NCBI RefSeq assembly: GCF_947488835.1
Contig: NZ_CANLBK010000001.1
Span: 1,364,001-1,428,000 of the forward strand
Direction: 5' to 3'
DNA length: 64,000 nt
Origin: an uncultured Marinobacter sp.
Lineage (GTDB): Bacteria > Pseudomonadota > Gammaproteobacteria > Pseudomonadales > Oleiphilaceae
Shown: in pieces, positions 1 to 8,580 of the stretch
How the letters are laid out: each line of letters opens with the position of its first letter
How positions within the stretch are numbered: the stretch's first letter is position 1
Made by a program: the position numbers and the translations under genes
Notes under the pieces: generated by a model
Seen by the model: the letters and a program-made list of their open reading frames with translations, nothing else
What the model was told of the DNA's origin: nothing
Databases searched by the model: none

Positions 1-44
1 TTTACAACAGCTACGAAAAGCCGCTGATGGAGATGTTCAAATGA
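1..44 (+). CDS. mrpE: Mrp antiporter subunit E, C-terminal end (partial)
   Basis: Only the last 13 codons are in the window, ending YEKPLMEMFK and a TGA that overlaps the start codon of the next gene (ATGA at 41-44). The Tyr-Glu-Lys-Pro tail and the position directly before mrpF are what MrpE C-termini look like. MrpE is a small membrane subunit of the multi-subunit Na+(K+)/H+ antiporter. The assignment rests mostly on gene order, since so little of the protein is visible. Confidence 0.7.
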   Translation, partial: YNSYEKPLMEMFK

Positions 45-310
45 TCACCACCGCCTTGTATCTGACCATCGCCATGGTGACTCTGGCCGCGTTGTTGAAC
101 GTATACCGTTTGATTGCAGGGCCCGATGAGCCCGACCGTGTTCTGGCGATTGATACGCTCTATATCAACGCCATTGCCTTGATCATCCTGCTGGGCATCA
201 CTCTGGGCACGCGAATGTACCTTGAGTCTGCTCTGCTGATTGCGGTTATGGGCTTTGTGAGCACCGTAGCCATGGCGAAATACTTGAAGCGCGGCAGCGT
301 CATTGAGTAA
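41..310 (+). CDS. mrpF: Na+/H+ antiporter subunit MrpF
   Basis: An 89-residue hydrophobic protein with three predicted membrane helices (about residues 3-24, 35-55 and 60-80) and the MrpF hallmark between the first two, RLIAGPDEPDRVLAIDTLY, with its conserved Gly-Pro and Asp-Arg. MrpF is an obligatory small subunit of the Mrp (Pha/Mnh) cation/proton antiporter, which exports Na+ using the proton gradient in the inner membrane. The length is normal for the family. Translation is coupled to mrpE by a 4-nt overlap, and mrpG follows 15 nt later. Larger subunits (A-D) are expected upstream of the window. Confidence 0.95.
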   Translation: MITTALYLTIAMVTLAALLNVYRLIAGPDEPDRVLAIDTLYINAIALIILLGITLGTRMYLESALLIAVMGFVSTVAMAKYLKRGSVIE

Positions 311-325
311 CAACCGGAGATATTT

Positions 326-658
326 ATGAGCCCATTTGCAGAATATGCTATCTCGGCCCTGCTGCTTTTCGGGGGTGCTTTTACTTTGATCGGTGCAATC
401 GGCCTGGCAAGGCTGCCGGACTTTTACACACGGCTGCACGGGCCAACCAAAGCAACCACCGTTGGCGTGGGCGCCATCATGCTCAGCTCGGTTATCTATT
501 TCAGTGCCATGGGTGAAGACATCGGCATTTCCGAAATTCTGATCACGGTGTTTTTGCTGATGACTGCCCCGGTGAGCGCCAACATGCTGGCGAAAGCAGC
601 GATGCACATAGGTGTAAAAACAGTGGAAGGCACAGACGGCAAGCCCTGGGAGCAATAG
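326..658 (+). CDS. mrpG: Na+/H+ antiporter subunit MrpG
   Basis: A 110-residue protein with three membrane helices and the MrpG signature after the first helix, RLPDFYTRLHGPTKATTVG, including the near-invariant Arg-Leu-His and Lys-Ala. MrpG is the last small subunit of the Mrp Na+/H+ antiporter, so this closes the operon mrpEFG. A purine-rich ribosome site (CGGAG) precedes the ATG. No clear terminator is visible in the 116 nt before the next gene, which has its own spaced start and is probably transcribed separately. Confidence 0.95.
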   Translation: MSPFAEYAISALLLFGGAFTLIGAIGLARLPDFYTRLHGPTKATTVGVGAIMLSSVIYFSAMGEDIGISEILITVFLLMTAPVSANMLAKAAMHIGVKTVEGTDGKPWEQ

Positions 659-774
659 CTATTGCCGGTCGCCTGCGGCTAAAAAACCTTGCAAGCTTCC
701 GATCCTGAAAAATTTATGTCAGATTGACCCAACTTCTCAGACAACACTAAAAACAGGGAATAAGGATTCGACAC

Positions 775-2418
775 ATGGCAAAAACACGAATTTTACCCGC
801 AGCTGAAAATGCCCATCAGTACCCTCTTCTGATAAAGCAGTTACTGCTATCCGGGCCAAGGTACTCGCCCGATCAAGAAATTGTGTACGCCAACCACAGT
901 AAGTACACCTACACGGATCTGGTTGAGCGGATTCATCGCCTCGCCAACGCTCTCACCGACGCGGGCGTAAAACCGGGTGACACCGTAGCGGTTATGGACT
1001 GGGACACTCCTCGCTATCTGGAATGCTTTTTCGCCATTCCAATGATCGGTGCCATCTTACATACCATCAACGTGCGCCTGTCACCCGAACAGATTGTCTA
1101 CACCATGAACCACGCGGAAGACGATGTGGTTCTGGTACACGATGACTTCCTGCCGATTCTGGAGGGTTTGCAGAGCGAAATAACAACCGTTAAGACATAC
1201 ATCCAGCTTAGCGATGAAAAGACAGCCAAAGCCACGAAGCTCACCACCACCGGAGAGTACGAAGCGCTACTAGCCGATGCAGCCACAAAATTCGACTTCC
1301 CGGATTTCGACGAAAACAGTGTGGCAACCACCTTCTACACCTCTGGCACAACCGGCAATCCCAAGGGTGTATTCTTCAGTCACCGGCAACTGGTGCTGCA
1401 CACTCTGGCCATGACAGGCTCACTTGCGGCCTACGATGAGATGCCGCTGCTGCGCTCTTCGTCGGTCTATATGCCAGTAACGCCGATGTTCCACGTTCAC
1501 GCCTGGGGCGTTCCTTATGCCGCCACCATGATGGGCATAAAGCAGGTCTACCCCGGCCGCTATGAGCCAGAGCTGTTGGTTGATCTGATCAAGGAACACA
1601 AGGTGTCTTTCTCCCACTGTGTTCCTACTATCATGCAGATGCTGATGGGCACTGAGTCCATTAAAACAGCAGACCTGAGTAACTGGCAGGTGCTGATTGG
1701 TGGCAGCGCAATGACCAAGGGTTTGTGCGATGCCGCAGCCAAACTGGGCATTCGCATGTACACCGGCTACGGCATGTCAGAGACATGCCCACTGCTCAGT
1801 GCTACCCACCTCACGCCGGAGGATTTGGAGCTGCCACTGGAGCAGCAAACGGCCAAGCGGATCAAAACTGGCATTGCCGTCCCTATGGTAGAGCTGGAAA
1901 TTGTTGACCCTTCAGGCAACCCGGTGGCCCACGATGGTGTAGCCCAGGGTGAAGTCGTTGCCCGGGCCCCCTGGCTAACCCAAAGTTACTTCAAAGAACC
2001 TGCTAAAGGTGAAGAGCTCTGGGAGGGCGGCTGGCTGCATACAGGGGACGTCGCCTCCATCGAGCCAAACAATACCCTCACCATCAAGGATCGCATCAAG
2101 GATGTGATCAAGACAGGCGGCGAGTGGCTTTCATCCCTTGATTTGGAAAGCTTGATCAGCCAGCACCCTGCGGTGGCAGGTGCGGCCGTTGTGGGCATTC
2201 CGGATGAAAAGTGGGGAGAAAGACCCTATGCACTCATCACACTCAAACCCGGTGTTCAGGCATCACGGGAAGATATACAGGCTCACCTTCAAAAACACGT
2301 CGAAAGCGGCGAGATCAACAAGTGGGCGATACCCCAACAGATGGATTTTGTTGAAGACATACCAAAAACCAGTGTCGGCAAGATCAACAAAAAACTGATT
2401 CGAGACCAACTGCAGTAA
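775..2418 (+). CDS. medium/long-chain fatty-acyl-CoA synthetase (AlkK-like)
   Basis: A 547-residue member of the ANL adenylate-forming superfamily, length typical of AlkK-type fatty-acid CoA ligases. It would activate a fatty acid with ATP to the acyl-adenylate and transfer it to CoA. The P-loop motif YTSGTTGNPKG lies near residue 188, the adenylate-binding motif YGMSETCP near 332, the hinge TGD near 423, and the C-terminal lysine region KTSVGKINKK near 535. No signal peptide, so it is cytoplasmic or membrane-associated. It is a single-gene unit: Mrp genes upstream are unrelated and a strong terminator follows. Exact chain-length preference cannot be read from sequence; AlkK resemblance is from recall of the family. 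Confidence 0.9.
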   Translation: MAKTRILPAAENAHQYPLLIKQLLLSGPRYSPDQEIVYANHSKYTYTDLVERIHRLANALTDAGVKPGDTVAVMDWDTPRYLECFFAIPMIGAILHTINVRLSPEQIVYTMNHAEDDVVLVHDDFLPILEGLQSEITTVKTYIQLSDEKTAKATKLTTTGEYEALLADAATKFDFPDFDENSVATTFYTSGTTGNPKGVFFSHRQLVLHTLAMTGSLAAYDEMPLLRSSSVYMPVTPMFHVHAWGVPYAATMMGIKQVYPGRYEPELLVDLIKEHKVSFSHCVPTIMQMLMGTESIKTADLSNWQVLIGGSAMTKGLCDAAAKLGIRMYTGYGMSETCPLLSATHLTPEDLELPLEQQTAKRIKTGIAVPMVELEIVDPSGNPVAHDGVAQGEVVARAPWLTQSYFKEPAKGEELWEGGWLHTGDVASIEPNNTLTIKDRIKDVIKTGGEWLSSLDLESLISQHPAVAGAAVVGIPDEKWGERPYALITLKPGVQASREDIQAHLQKHVESGEINKWAIPQQMDFVEDIPKTSVGKINKKLIRDQLQ

Positions 2419-2433
2419 TCCGATTTAATACCC

Positions 2434-2470
2434 AAATGGCCCGTCAGGTTTTCCTGCGGGCCATTTTTGT
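2434..2470 (+). terminator. Rho-independent terminator after the acyl-CoA ligase
   Basis: An inverted repeat (TGGCCCGTCAGG, loop TTTTC, CTGCGGGCCA) with one internal mismatch is followed by a T-rich tract TTTTTGTTTTT. It starts 16 nt after the stop codon of the ligase gene and reads in its direction. Confidence 0.85.
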
Positions 2471-2536
2471 TTTTCAACGTATAATCCCACGCCTCAAAAC
2501 CTTCTCAACTTACTCCTGTAAAAGAGCCTCACCGCT

Positions 2537-3007
2537 ATGATGTCGAAACTGCGCAACTGGATAGCCAGCCCGAACGGCGTACGTAAAATAATGAATGTAT
2601 ACGGCCCCTATGCAGGCGCAGGCGTTAAAGTGACCCACATTGCGGATGACTACAGCTCAGCAACCGTCGAAATGAATCTGCGCTGGTACAACACCAACTA
2701 CGTGGGCACGCACTTTGGTGGTTCGCTGTATAGCATGGTTGACCCTATGTACATGTTGCTGCTGATGAACAACTTGGGTAATGGCTACATAGTTTGGGAC
2801 AAATCTGCCTGTATCGATTTTATCCGCCCTGGCAAAGGCAAGGTGACAGCTCACTTTGAGCTGACTGACGAACGCCTTGAAGCAATTCGCACTGCCACTG
2901 CCGGCGGCGATAAGTTTTTACCTGAATGGGATGTAGACATTGTTGATGAAAAAGGTGAACTGGTGGCCCGGGTTAACAAGGTTCTTTATGTCAGGAAGAA
3001 ACGTTAA
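2537..3007 (+). CDS. DUF4442 hotdog-fold thioesterase-like protein
   Basis: A 156-residue protein of the DUF4442 (YiiD C-terminal/PaaI-like) family. The segment NTNYVGTHFGGSLYSMVDPM around residues 53-72 corresponds to the hotdog helix motif, where PaaI-type acyl-CoA thioesterases carry HGG; here His-Phe-Gly-Gly. A role as an acyl-CoA or acyl-carrier thioesterase is inferred from the fold, and no substrate can be named. The upstream acyl-CoA ligase makes a lipid link plausible but a terminator separates them. The stop codon overlaps the convergent dadA stop by 4 nt (3004-3007). Confidence 0.8.
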   Translation: MMSKLRNWIASPNGVRKIMNVYGPYAGAGVKVTHIADDYSSATVEMNLRWYNTNYVGTHFGGSLYSMVDPMYMLLLMNNLGNGYIVWDKSACIDFIRPGKGKVTAHFELTDERLEAIRTATAGGDKFLPEWDVDIVDEKGELVARVNKVLYVRKKR

Positions 3008-4257
3008 AGCCCTGAGAAGGTGAAATCCACTTCCGGCTTCCTGCCCTCAACAATATCCGCCAGAGCAGCCGCCGAGCCACAGGAATGGGTCCAACCCAGC
3101 GTTCCGTGGCCGGTATTCAAATACAGATTGGCAAAATGGCTTTTGCCCACGTAGGGCACATTGGAGGGGGTTGCTGGTCGCAGGCCTGTCCAGAACTCGG
3201 CCTGATCCCAATAACCCGCTTCAGGCATTATCTCTGCTGTTCTGCGGACAATGGCGCGGCAGCGGGTGTAATTAAGATTGCGGGTATAGCCACTCAGCTC
3301 GGCCGTTCCCGCAACGCGAATACGGTCGCCAAGGCGCGAGTAAACCAGCTTGTACTCGTCATCTGTAAGGCTCACATTGAATGCAGCCTCGTCATTCTTA
3401 ACCGGTACCGTTATGGAGTAGCCTTTGGCAGGATAGATGTTCAAAAACAACCCAAGCTGGCGGGCCAGCACTGCACTGAAGCTTCCCAAGCTTAGCACAT
3501 AGCTGTCTGCCCTCATCGTATGATGATGCCCATCCTTCAACACCTGAACGCCAAGAATTCGCTCACCCGCGCGTTCGAATCCAAGAACGTCAGTTTGGTA
3601 GCAGAACTCTACACCGGCTTCCTGGCACCGCTCGGCCAGTGCCTGGGTAAACTTGCGCGCGTCACCGGATTCATCTTCAGGGGTATAGGTCGCACCCGCA
3701 ATTTTGTGCTGGATATGACTAAGGGCCGGTTCGATATCTACGGCTTTTTGCGCATCGATAACCTGCCGGTCACACCCGAGATCGCACATGATTCGAGTTG
3801 GCTCAAGCGCTGCATCGAACTCTTCAGGGTTGGTGTAAAAGTGCAGAATACCCTTCTCTACCTGGTCATACTCAAGCCCAGCCTCTTGGCGCAACGTTTG
3901 TAACTGGCTGCGGCTATACGTACCAAGATTCACCATCTGGCGAATATTATGGGCGGCTTTTGCAGATGTGCATTGAGTCAGAAAAGTCAGAGCCCAGCGC
4001 CATTGAGCAGGATCCATCCTTGGGCGGAACAATAGGGGGGCATCCGCTTTAAACAGCCATTTCAGCACTTTCAACGGTGCGGAGGGATTCGCCCAAGGCT
4101 CGGCGTGGGAAACAGAAATCTGCCCCCCGTTTGCATAACTGGTTTCCAGGCCTGCTTGGCTCTGCCGATCTACCACTGTTACCTGGTGTCCTTGCTTCTG
4201 CAAAAACCAGGCGGTGGTTGTTCCAACAACTCCCGCACCCAAAACCAGTATGTGCAT
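3004..4257 (-). CDS. dadA: D-amino acid dehydrogenase DadA
   Basis: A 417-residue FAD enzyme, the usual length for the small subunit of D-amino acid dehydrogenase. It oxidises D-amino acids (D-Ala in particular) to 2-oxo acids plus ammonia and passes electrons to the respiratory chain at the inner membrane. The dinucleotide-binding motif GAGVVGTTTAW occupies residues 7-17, followed by the DadA-type segment ETSYANGGQIS. The C-terminal FAD contact GLRPATPSNVPYVG and the NTGHGTLGWT motif are intact. A strong ribosome site (AAAGGAGG) fixes the ATG. No alanine racemase lies next to it, so it is not in the usual dadAX pair here. Confidence 0.93.
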   Translation of the reverse strand: MHILVLGAGVVGTTTAWFLQKQGHQVTVVDRQSQAGLETSYANGGQISVSHAEPWANPSAPLKVLKWLFKADAPLLFRPRMDPAQWRWALTFLTQCTSAKAAHNIRQMVNLGTYSRSQLQTLRQEAGLEYDQVEKGILHFYTNPEEFDAALEPTRIMCDLGCDRQVIDAQKAVDIEPALSHIQHKIAGATYTPEDESGDARKFTQALAERCQEAGVEFCYQTDVLGFERAGERILGVQVLKDGHHHTMRADSYVLSLGSFSAVLARQLGLFLNIYPAKGYSITVPVKNDEAAFNVSLTDDEYKLVYSRLGDRIRVAGTAELSGYTRNLNYTRCRAIVRRTAEIMPEAGYWDQAEFWTGLRPATPSNVPYVGKSHFANLYLNTGHGTLGWTHSCGSAAALADIVEGRKPEVDFTFSGL

Positions 4258-4294
4258 GCCTGCCTCCTTTCAAAAAGAGTTCGTATCGATACCT

Positions 4295-4651
4295 TCAGCC
4301 GCCTGAACGCTTAACAACCCAGCCTTTTTGCTCCAGCAGGGGTACAAGCAGAGCCCGGTGGTCACCCTGAATTTCCACTACCCCGTCTTTAACTGTGCCG
4401 CCCGTGCCACACTTGGCCTTGAGCACTTTTGCGTATGCTTTAAGCTCTTTGTCATCCATGGGGATACCCGTAACCAGAGTAACGCCTTTGCCTTTGCGCC
4501 CTTTGGTTTCCCGACTCACCCGCACAACGCCATCACCTTCAGGGCGCTGAGCCTCGCGGCAGGTGCAGTCTGAAACCGGGTTGCGGCATTCGGGACACAT
4601 CCGCCCCTGCTCGGTTGAAAATACCAACCCACCTGTAGATTGCTTAGCCAT
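4295..4651 (-). CDS. yciH: SUI1-family translation factor (YciH-like)
   Basis: A 118-residue protein of the eIF1/SUI1 family. The C-terminal half (about residues 45-118) carries the SUI1 core with KAKCGTGGTVKDG, the stretch that in eIF1 contacts the ribosomal P site, and ends in the conserved GW-V-K pattern. The N-terminal part has a short Cys cluster (CPEC...CTC) that suggests a small zinc knuckle. YciH homologues influence start-site fidelity in bacteria, but their physiological role is not settled. GGAAGG precedes the ATG. It is separated by 37 nt from dadA downstream and could be read through into it. Confidence 0.9.
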   Translation of the reverse strand: MAKQSTGGLVFSTEQGRMCPECRNPVSDCTCREAQRPEGDGVVRVSRETKGRKGKGVTLVTGIPMDDKELKAYAKVLKAKCGTGGTVKDGVVEIQGDHRALLVPLLEQKGWVVKRSGG

Positions 4652-4707
4652 TTACCTTCCCTATGCCAGGCCCTTGAAGCTATGCCTCGATAGGGCCTTT
4701 GTATTTT

Positions 4708-5238
4708 TTAGTCCAGATCAGGAGGATACTTGGTGAACATCTCGGCAACCACTTCATCAATGAGTTTTCCGCGTTTTTCAGGGGACTGTTTTTCATTGAG
4801 GTAACGGCGACTGGCTGCACGCCATACAACTTCCTTCGAGTTTGCATCGACTAACTCAATCACCAGCTTGCCTTCTTTTACTTCTCGCACCGGTGGCGGT
4901 GACGAAATCCCCCAACCAAAATTACCGGTACCAAAGCCTAAACCCATGCCCACGCCAGATTGCTCAAGGCGTTCCTCTTCCACAATCCGCCAGCTAACCA
5001 GCAGGTCGGCCTCCGGTTCTGCCACCTTGTTCATGGACTTACGGTTCAGCTCCCGCTCAACCGCACTCTGCACACGGCTTCCATCAAGAGAAATAAATGA
5101 GGGCTCGCCGGGGTTGGACACGAAGTTCCAGGTTGAATAATTGCTGAACGCCGCGGCGGAGTTGTAATCAGTAACCACATTGCTGGCGCACCCGGTCATT
5201 GCCAGTGCCACCAGTGCTGCCATCAGAATACGAGCCAT
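4708..5238 (-). CDS. DUF4136 lipoprotein
   Basis: A 176-residue secreted protein. The N-terminus ALVALAMTGCASN is a lipoprotein signal with the modified cysteine at residue 17, so the mature protein should be anchored in the outer membrane or periplasm. The rest matches the DUF4136 pattern: an aromatic FSNYSTWNF, a short LDGSRVQSAVERELN helix, a Gly-rich loop GVGMGLGFGTGNFGWG, then KLVIELVDANSKEVVWRAAS. Families of this type are small, widespread lipoproteins without a proven function. The gene stands alone between yigZ and yciH. Confidence 0.85.
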   Translation of the reverse strand: MARILMAALVALAMTGCASNVVTDYNSAAAFSNYSTWNFVSNPGEPSFISLDGSRVQSAVERELNRKSMNKVAEPEADLLVSWRIVEEERLEQSGVGMGLGFGTGNFGWGISSPPPVREVKEGKLVIELVDANSKEVVWRAASRRYLNEKQSPEKRGKLIDEVVAEMFTKYPPDLD

Positions 5239-5313
5239 TGCCTACCCCTTGGTTTCTTGGAATCCTGACATCAGTATACGCGCAAGACACTTGTTCGATG
5301 CATTTTTGCCGAT

Positions 5314-5919
5314 TCATGTTTCGAAACTGTAATCCAGTTTGTGTGCATCGCAAAAGGCGCTAAAGGTATTAGCCAGTTCTTCCGGAACCAGAACGCGGGC
5401 GGTGACAGAAGCACCGTAAGTAACTGATTCCAGTTCCACAGAATTAACATCACACCAATGCCGCAGTGGCTGCTCATCCGCAAAACCCATCACTACGTTT
5501 ACTGCGCTAAGCGGCTTGTGAAAAACCCTGCCCACTTCGGAAAGCACACTCTCAGCAGCGCCGGCGTAGGCTCTCACAAGCCCTCCGGCGCCAAGTTTTA
5601 TGCCACCGAAATACCGAATAACCATCACCAGAACGTCGCCCATATCTTTGTGCTGAATCACGTTGAGGATAGGCTTACCTGCGGTTCCGGAAGGCTCGCC
5701 ATCGTCGTTCATGGCGGCTTCCGCTGCAGAGCCTGGGCGACCTATCTGATAAGCCCAGCAGATATGACGGGCATCGGGGTGGTCTTGATGGGCTTTTTCA
5801 AGCCACACCTTCACTTCCTCCCGGGAAGCTACAGGCGCAATCCGGGCAATGAAGCGGCTTTTTTTGATTTCCGTTTCCCGCTCAAGGTAGCCGGCAGGAA
5901 CGGGATAATCTTTTTTCAT
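5314..5919 (-). CDS. yigZ: YigZ/IMPACT family protein
   Basis: A 201-residue protein of the IMPACT/YigZ family. I chose the ATG at 5919 (MKKDYPVPAGYLERE) because this is where family members begin and an AGG-containing ribosome site precedes it; an upstream in-frame extension would overlap the kinase gene. The N-terminal domain has the signature KSRFIARIAPV and DDGEPSGTAGKPIL, then VIRYFGGIKLGAGGLVRAY; the C-terminal part is the ferredoxin-like DUF1949 fold. The E. coli homologue is nucleotide/protein binding with unclear role. It starts 19 nt after the kinase stop and is probably its co-transcribed third gene. Confidence 0.9.
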   Translation of the reverse strand: MKKDYPVPAGYLERETEIKKSRFIARIAPVASREEVKVWLEKAHQDHPDARHICWAYQIGRPGSAAEAAMNDDGEPSGTAGKPILNVIQHKDMGDVLVMVIRYFGGIKLGAGGLVRAYAGAAESVLSEVGRVFHKPLSAVNVVMGFADEQPLRHWCDVNSVELESVTYGASVTARVLVPEELANTFSAFCDAHKLDYSFET

Positions 5920-5938
5920 GGAATTGCCTGTGATTTTA

Positions 5939-7267
5939 TTAATCCGCCGCAAATACCGGCAACCGGGCGACAACCTGCAAACCGCCATGTTCACTATTAC
6001 GTGCGGTAATGTCGCCGTCATGGGCCTCAATTATGTCTTTGGCAATGGCCAAACCTAACCCCCAACCCTGGCCTCCCCGGGATTTATCAGCGCGAAAAAA
6101 CGGCTCAAAGAGGTGTTCCAGAACGTCCTCTGCAACGCCTGGCCCCTCGTCCTCGATCGCCAGGCTTATCCAACCTGAAGACAACGCCAAAGAAACATGG
6201 ACGATCTTGCCCGGTGGCGTGTAGTCCAGAGCGTTCTGCAAAATATTATCAAACGCCCGCTGCAACAGACCCGCATCACCCAGAACGGTCACACCGGTAC
6301 TCTCAGGCATTGAGTCCAGCTTGCAGGCCACCCGATGATGCTCTGCATAGTCTGCAGAATCCCGCAAAATCTGGTTCAGTAGATCCACCGGGCGCACCGG
6401 CTCCCGCGCGATGCCGCCGCCCTGCTCTGTCACCCGGTACAGAGTCAATATTTGCCCTGTCATGGTATCCAGGCGCTCATTCTGGCGCAGGATGCTGGCC
6501 ATCAGTTCTTCCTCTACGCTGCCTTCGCTGGCCAGTTCAATGGCGATACGCTGACGCGCCAGCGGCGTTCGCAAGTCATGGGATATATCCCGCAAAAGAT
6601 GCTTCTGCCGGTCCAGCAGGGTGCATAGCTGATCCGTCATGGCATTAAAGGCCGTCGCCAGCTGGCCCACTTCATCCCGCCGAGCCGCAATACGTTCGTT
6701 CACCCTTAACTGTGTGTCACCCCCGGCAATCGCCTGCGCCGTAGACTCCATGTGCCGCATAGGTCGCGACACGTAACGCGCTATTAACCAACACGCAAGG
6801 GTAATCAGAATGAACGCCAGGCCCATTTCCAAAAAACGGAAAACCCGAGGCTCCAACCACCCCTCTCCGTGCATTTTCGGCCAGGCAACCAATCGGTAGC
6901 CATCACCAACGTCTACAATGGCAGGCTTTTGCCGGTACCAACCAGAATCTATCCGCGAGCGAATAGCGGCGGGTAAACGGTTATCGTCATCCGCGCTGAT
7001 CATCATAAGGTGCAGGCCCAGCTCATCCTCCTGTGCCCTGAGAAACCTATGAGCATCTCTGCGCCCGCGGGCCTCCTGTATTGCAGACACTTCAAAACCA
7101 AGGTCCCGCAACTCCAGTTGACGCTCAATGGCGGCGCGTTCGCGATCCAGCAATACACGGGAAGCCAGGCTACTCACTATGACGGCTATCGCCATGGCCA
7201 GCCAGATCAGCACAAAAATTCGCCAAAACAGCGGTACTATAAAACGGGATTGAAAACGGGCGTTCAT
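5939..7267 (-). CDS. cpxA: CpxA-like sensor histidine kinase
   Basis: A 442-residue inner-membrane kinase. Membrane helix 1 is at about residues 12-35, the periplasmic sensor at 36-145 and helix 2 at 146-164, followed by a HAMP linker, the H-box RDISHDLRTPLAR with the phosphorylated His near residue 230, the N-box QNALDYTP, and G-boxes DEGPGV and GWGLGLAIAK. It would autophosphorylate and pass phosphate to the regulator encoded just upstream, with which it shares a 4-nt overlap. The Cpx assignment comes from the regulator sequence and the divergent CpxP/Spy-like gene rather than from the sensor domain, which is smaller than that of E. coli CpxA. Confidence 0.85.
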   Translation of the reverse strand: MNARFQSRFIVPLFWRIFVLIWLAMAIAVIVSSLASRVLLDRERAAIERQLELRDLGFEVSAIQEARGRRDAHRFLRAQEDELGLHLMMISADDDNRLPAAIRSRIDSGWYRQKPAIVDVGDGYRLVAWPKMHGEGWLEPRVFRFLEMGLAFILITLACWLIARYVSRPMRHMESTAQAIAGGDTQLRVNERIAARRDEVGQLATAFNAMTDQLCTLLDRQKHLLRDISHDLRTPLARQRIAIELASEGSVEEELMASILRQNERLDTMTGQILTLYRVTEQGGGIAREPVRPVDLLNQILRDSADYAEHHRVACKLDSMPESTGVTVLGDAGLLQRAFDNILQNALDYTPPGKIVHVSLALSSGWISLAIEDEGPGVAEDVLEHLFEPFFRADKSRGGQGWGLGLAIAKDIIEAHDGDITARNSEHGGLQVVARLPVFAAD

Positions 7268-7950
7268 TCGGACACCCGATAGCTGTAGCCAAGACCGCGC
7301 ACCGTTTCAATTCTTGGCGAATCGTCACTCCCAAGCTTTTTACGAAGATTGCTGATGTGCATATCCAGTGTCCGGTCAAAAGCTTCAAGGCGTCGCCCCA
7401 AAGCCCATTGCATAAGGTCGGTTTTTCGAACCACACTGCCCGCATGGGCCAGCAGCACCTGGAGAATTTCATACTCAGTGGCTGTTAAATCAAGCGCTTC
7501 ATCATTTTGGTAAATGCGCCGGTGATCCGCCTCAATGCGCAAATCACCATAGCGCTGCTCAGCCTTCACTTCCGACTTCTGATCCCAGGCGACCCGACGC
7601 AGTATCGCTTGCAAACGAGCCACCAGCTCACGAGGGTTGCAAGGCTTGGGGATATAGTCATCCGCACCCACTTCAAAGCCAACAATTCGGTCCGTCTCGT
7701 CTCCCCTGGCTGTCAGCAAGACCACCGGCAGATGCGTTTGGGAGCGCAGTTCTCGCAGAACCTCAAGCCCATTGATATCTGGCAGCATTATATCCAGCAC
7801 AACAATATCGCAGTGCTGACCAAGCGCTAGTGCCAAGCCATCTTTTCCATTGGCGGCTTCACGCACAGTAAACCCCTGGCCGCTCAAATAGCGAGCAAGC
7901 AGCTCACGAAGTTCATCGTCATCCTCTACCAATAGAACCCTGTTCTGCAT
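7264..7950 (-). CDS. cpxR: CpxR-like OmpR-family response regulator
   Basis: A 228-residue regulator: receiver domain (residues 1-120) with acidic pocket ED at 9-11, phosphoacceptor Asp53 in VVLDIMLPD, Thr80 and Lys102 in DDYIPKPCNPREL; then an OmpR/PhoB winged-helix domain with the recognition end HISNLRKKLG and RGLGYSY. DYIPKPCNPRELVARLQAIL is strikingly CpxR-like. It should bind tandem GTAAA half-sites, and such sites occur in the divergent intergenic region (8050-8086), suggesting control of both the CpxP-like gene and itself. The stop overlaps the kinase start (ATGA). Confidence 0.87.
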   Translation of the reverse strand: MQNRVLLVEDDDELRELLARYLSGQGFTVREAANGKDGLALALGQHCDIVVLDIMLPDINGLEVLRELRSQTHLPVVLLTARGDETDRIVGFEVGADDYIPKPCNPRELVARLQAILRRVAWDQKSEVKAEQRYGDLRIEADHRRIYQNDEALDLTATEYEILQVLLAHAGSVVRKTDLMQWALGRRLEAFDRTLDMHISNLRKKLGSDDSPRIETVRGLGYSYRVSE

Positions 7951-8049
7951 CCTGACTCTCTGTCCGGTTTTGAACGCCTGATTTGCGCATAAAGTGTTAG
8001 CTGAAGTCTATCACGGGCCCGAGAGTCTGCCGGCTCTGGCTTAAGCTCC

Positions 8050-8086
8050 TTTACAGAACCTTTACATGACATTGACGCTCGTTTAC
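8050..8086. promoter_or_regulatory. candidate CpxR operator (three TTTAC half-sites)
   Basis: TTTAC occurs at 8050-8054, 8061-8065 and 8082-8086; read on the other strand these are GTAAA, the CpxR half-site. The first two are separated by 6 nt, within the 4-8 nt known for CpxR boxes. Start-to-start distances are 11 and 21 bp, so all three sit on about one DNA face. The site lies between the divergent regulator (start 7950) and CpxP-like gene (start 8161), and overlaps a TTGACG that could be a -35 element. Confidence 0.6.
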
Positions 8087-8160
8087 CAAGCCAGGCAGTA
8101 CCATAGCTGTCAACGAATCAACCTTCTGCTGAAAAGCAGCTGACAACGCGAGGAAACATC

Positions 8161-8523
8161 ATGAGCAAACGTAAATCATCCGTCATTACTGCCGGCCTTC
8201 TGGCCTCCGTACTGTTTGCAGCCAGCCCAACCTTGATGGCAAGCAACTCGTCTGGCAAGCACGGGGGCGGCCACCATGGAAACCAACGCGACATGACAGA
8301 AATGTGCGAAGACATGCGCGAAGGCAAAGGTCGCTTTGACCAAGCCGAGCGCCAGGCAGAAATGGCCGAGCGGCAAGAGGCCATGGCTGAGCGCCTGAAG
8401 CTAACCGATGAGCAGCGCGAAATCTGGAATGAAATGCACGAAGAAAATCGCCAGAAGCACGAAAAGCGCATGAAAAAAATGCAGGACAAGATGAAAAAGC
8501 GCTGTGACAACCTGAAGAAGTGA
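8161..8523 (+). CDS. CpxP/Spy-family periplasmic protein
   Basis: A 120-residue protein with a signal peptide (residues 1-28, cleavage after PTLMA), a His/Gly-rich stretch (GKHGGGHHG) that may bind metal, and a highly charged helical body with the family LTxxQ motif in LKLTDEQREIW near residue 80. Members such as CpxP and Spy are periplasmic helical cradles that bind misfolded proteins; CpxP also inhibits the CpxA sensor. Only one LTxxQ motif is present, where E. coli CpxP and Spy have two. Divergent from the two-component genes with candidate CpxR half-sites between, so it is the likely main target and feedback partner. GAGGAA precedes the ATG. Confidence 0.85.
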   Translation: MSKRKSSVITAGLLASVLFAASPTLMASNSSGKHGGGHHGNQRDMTEMCEDMREGKGRFDQAERQAEMAERQEAMAERLKLTDEQREIWNEMHEENRQKHEKRMKKMQDKMKKRCDNLKK

Positions 8524-8580
8524 TCACAAGCCGGGTTTTGACGTAAGGTAGGGGGAGCGATCAAGGAGTACGCCCCAACC

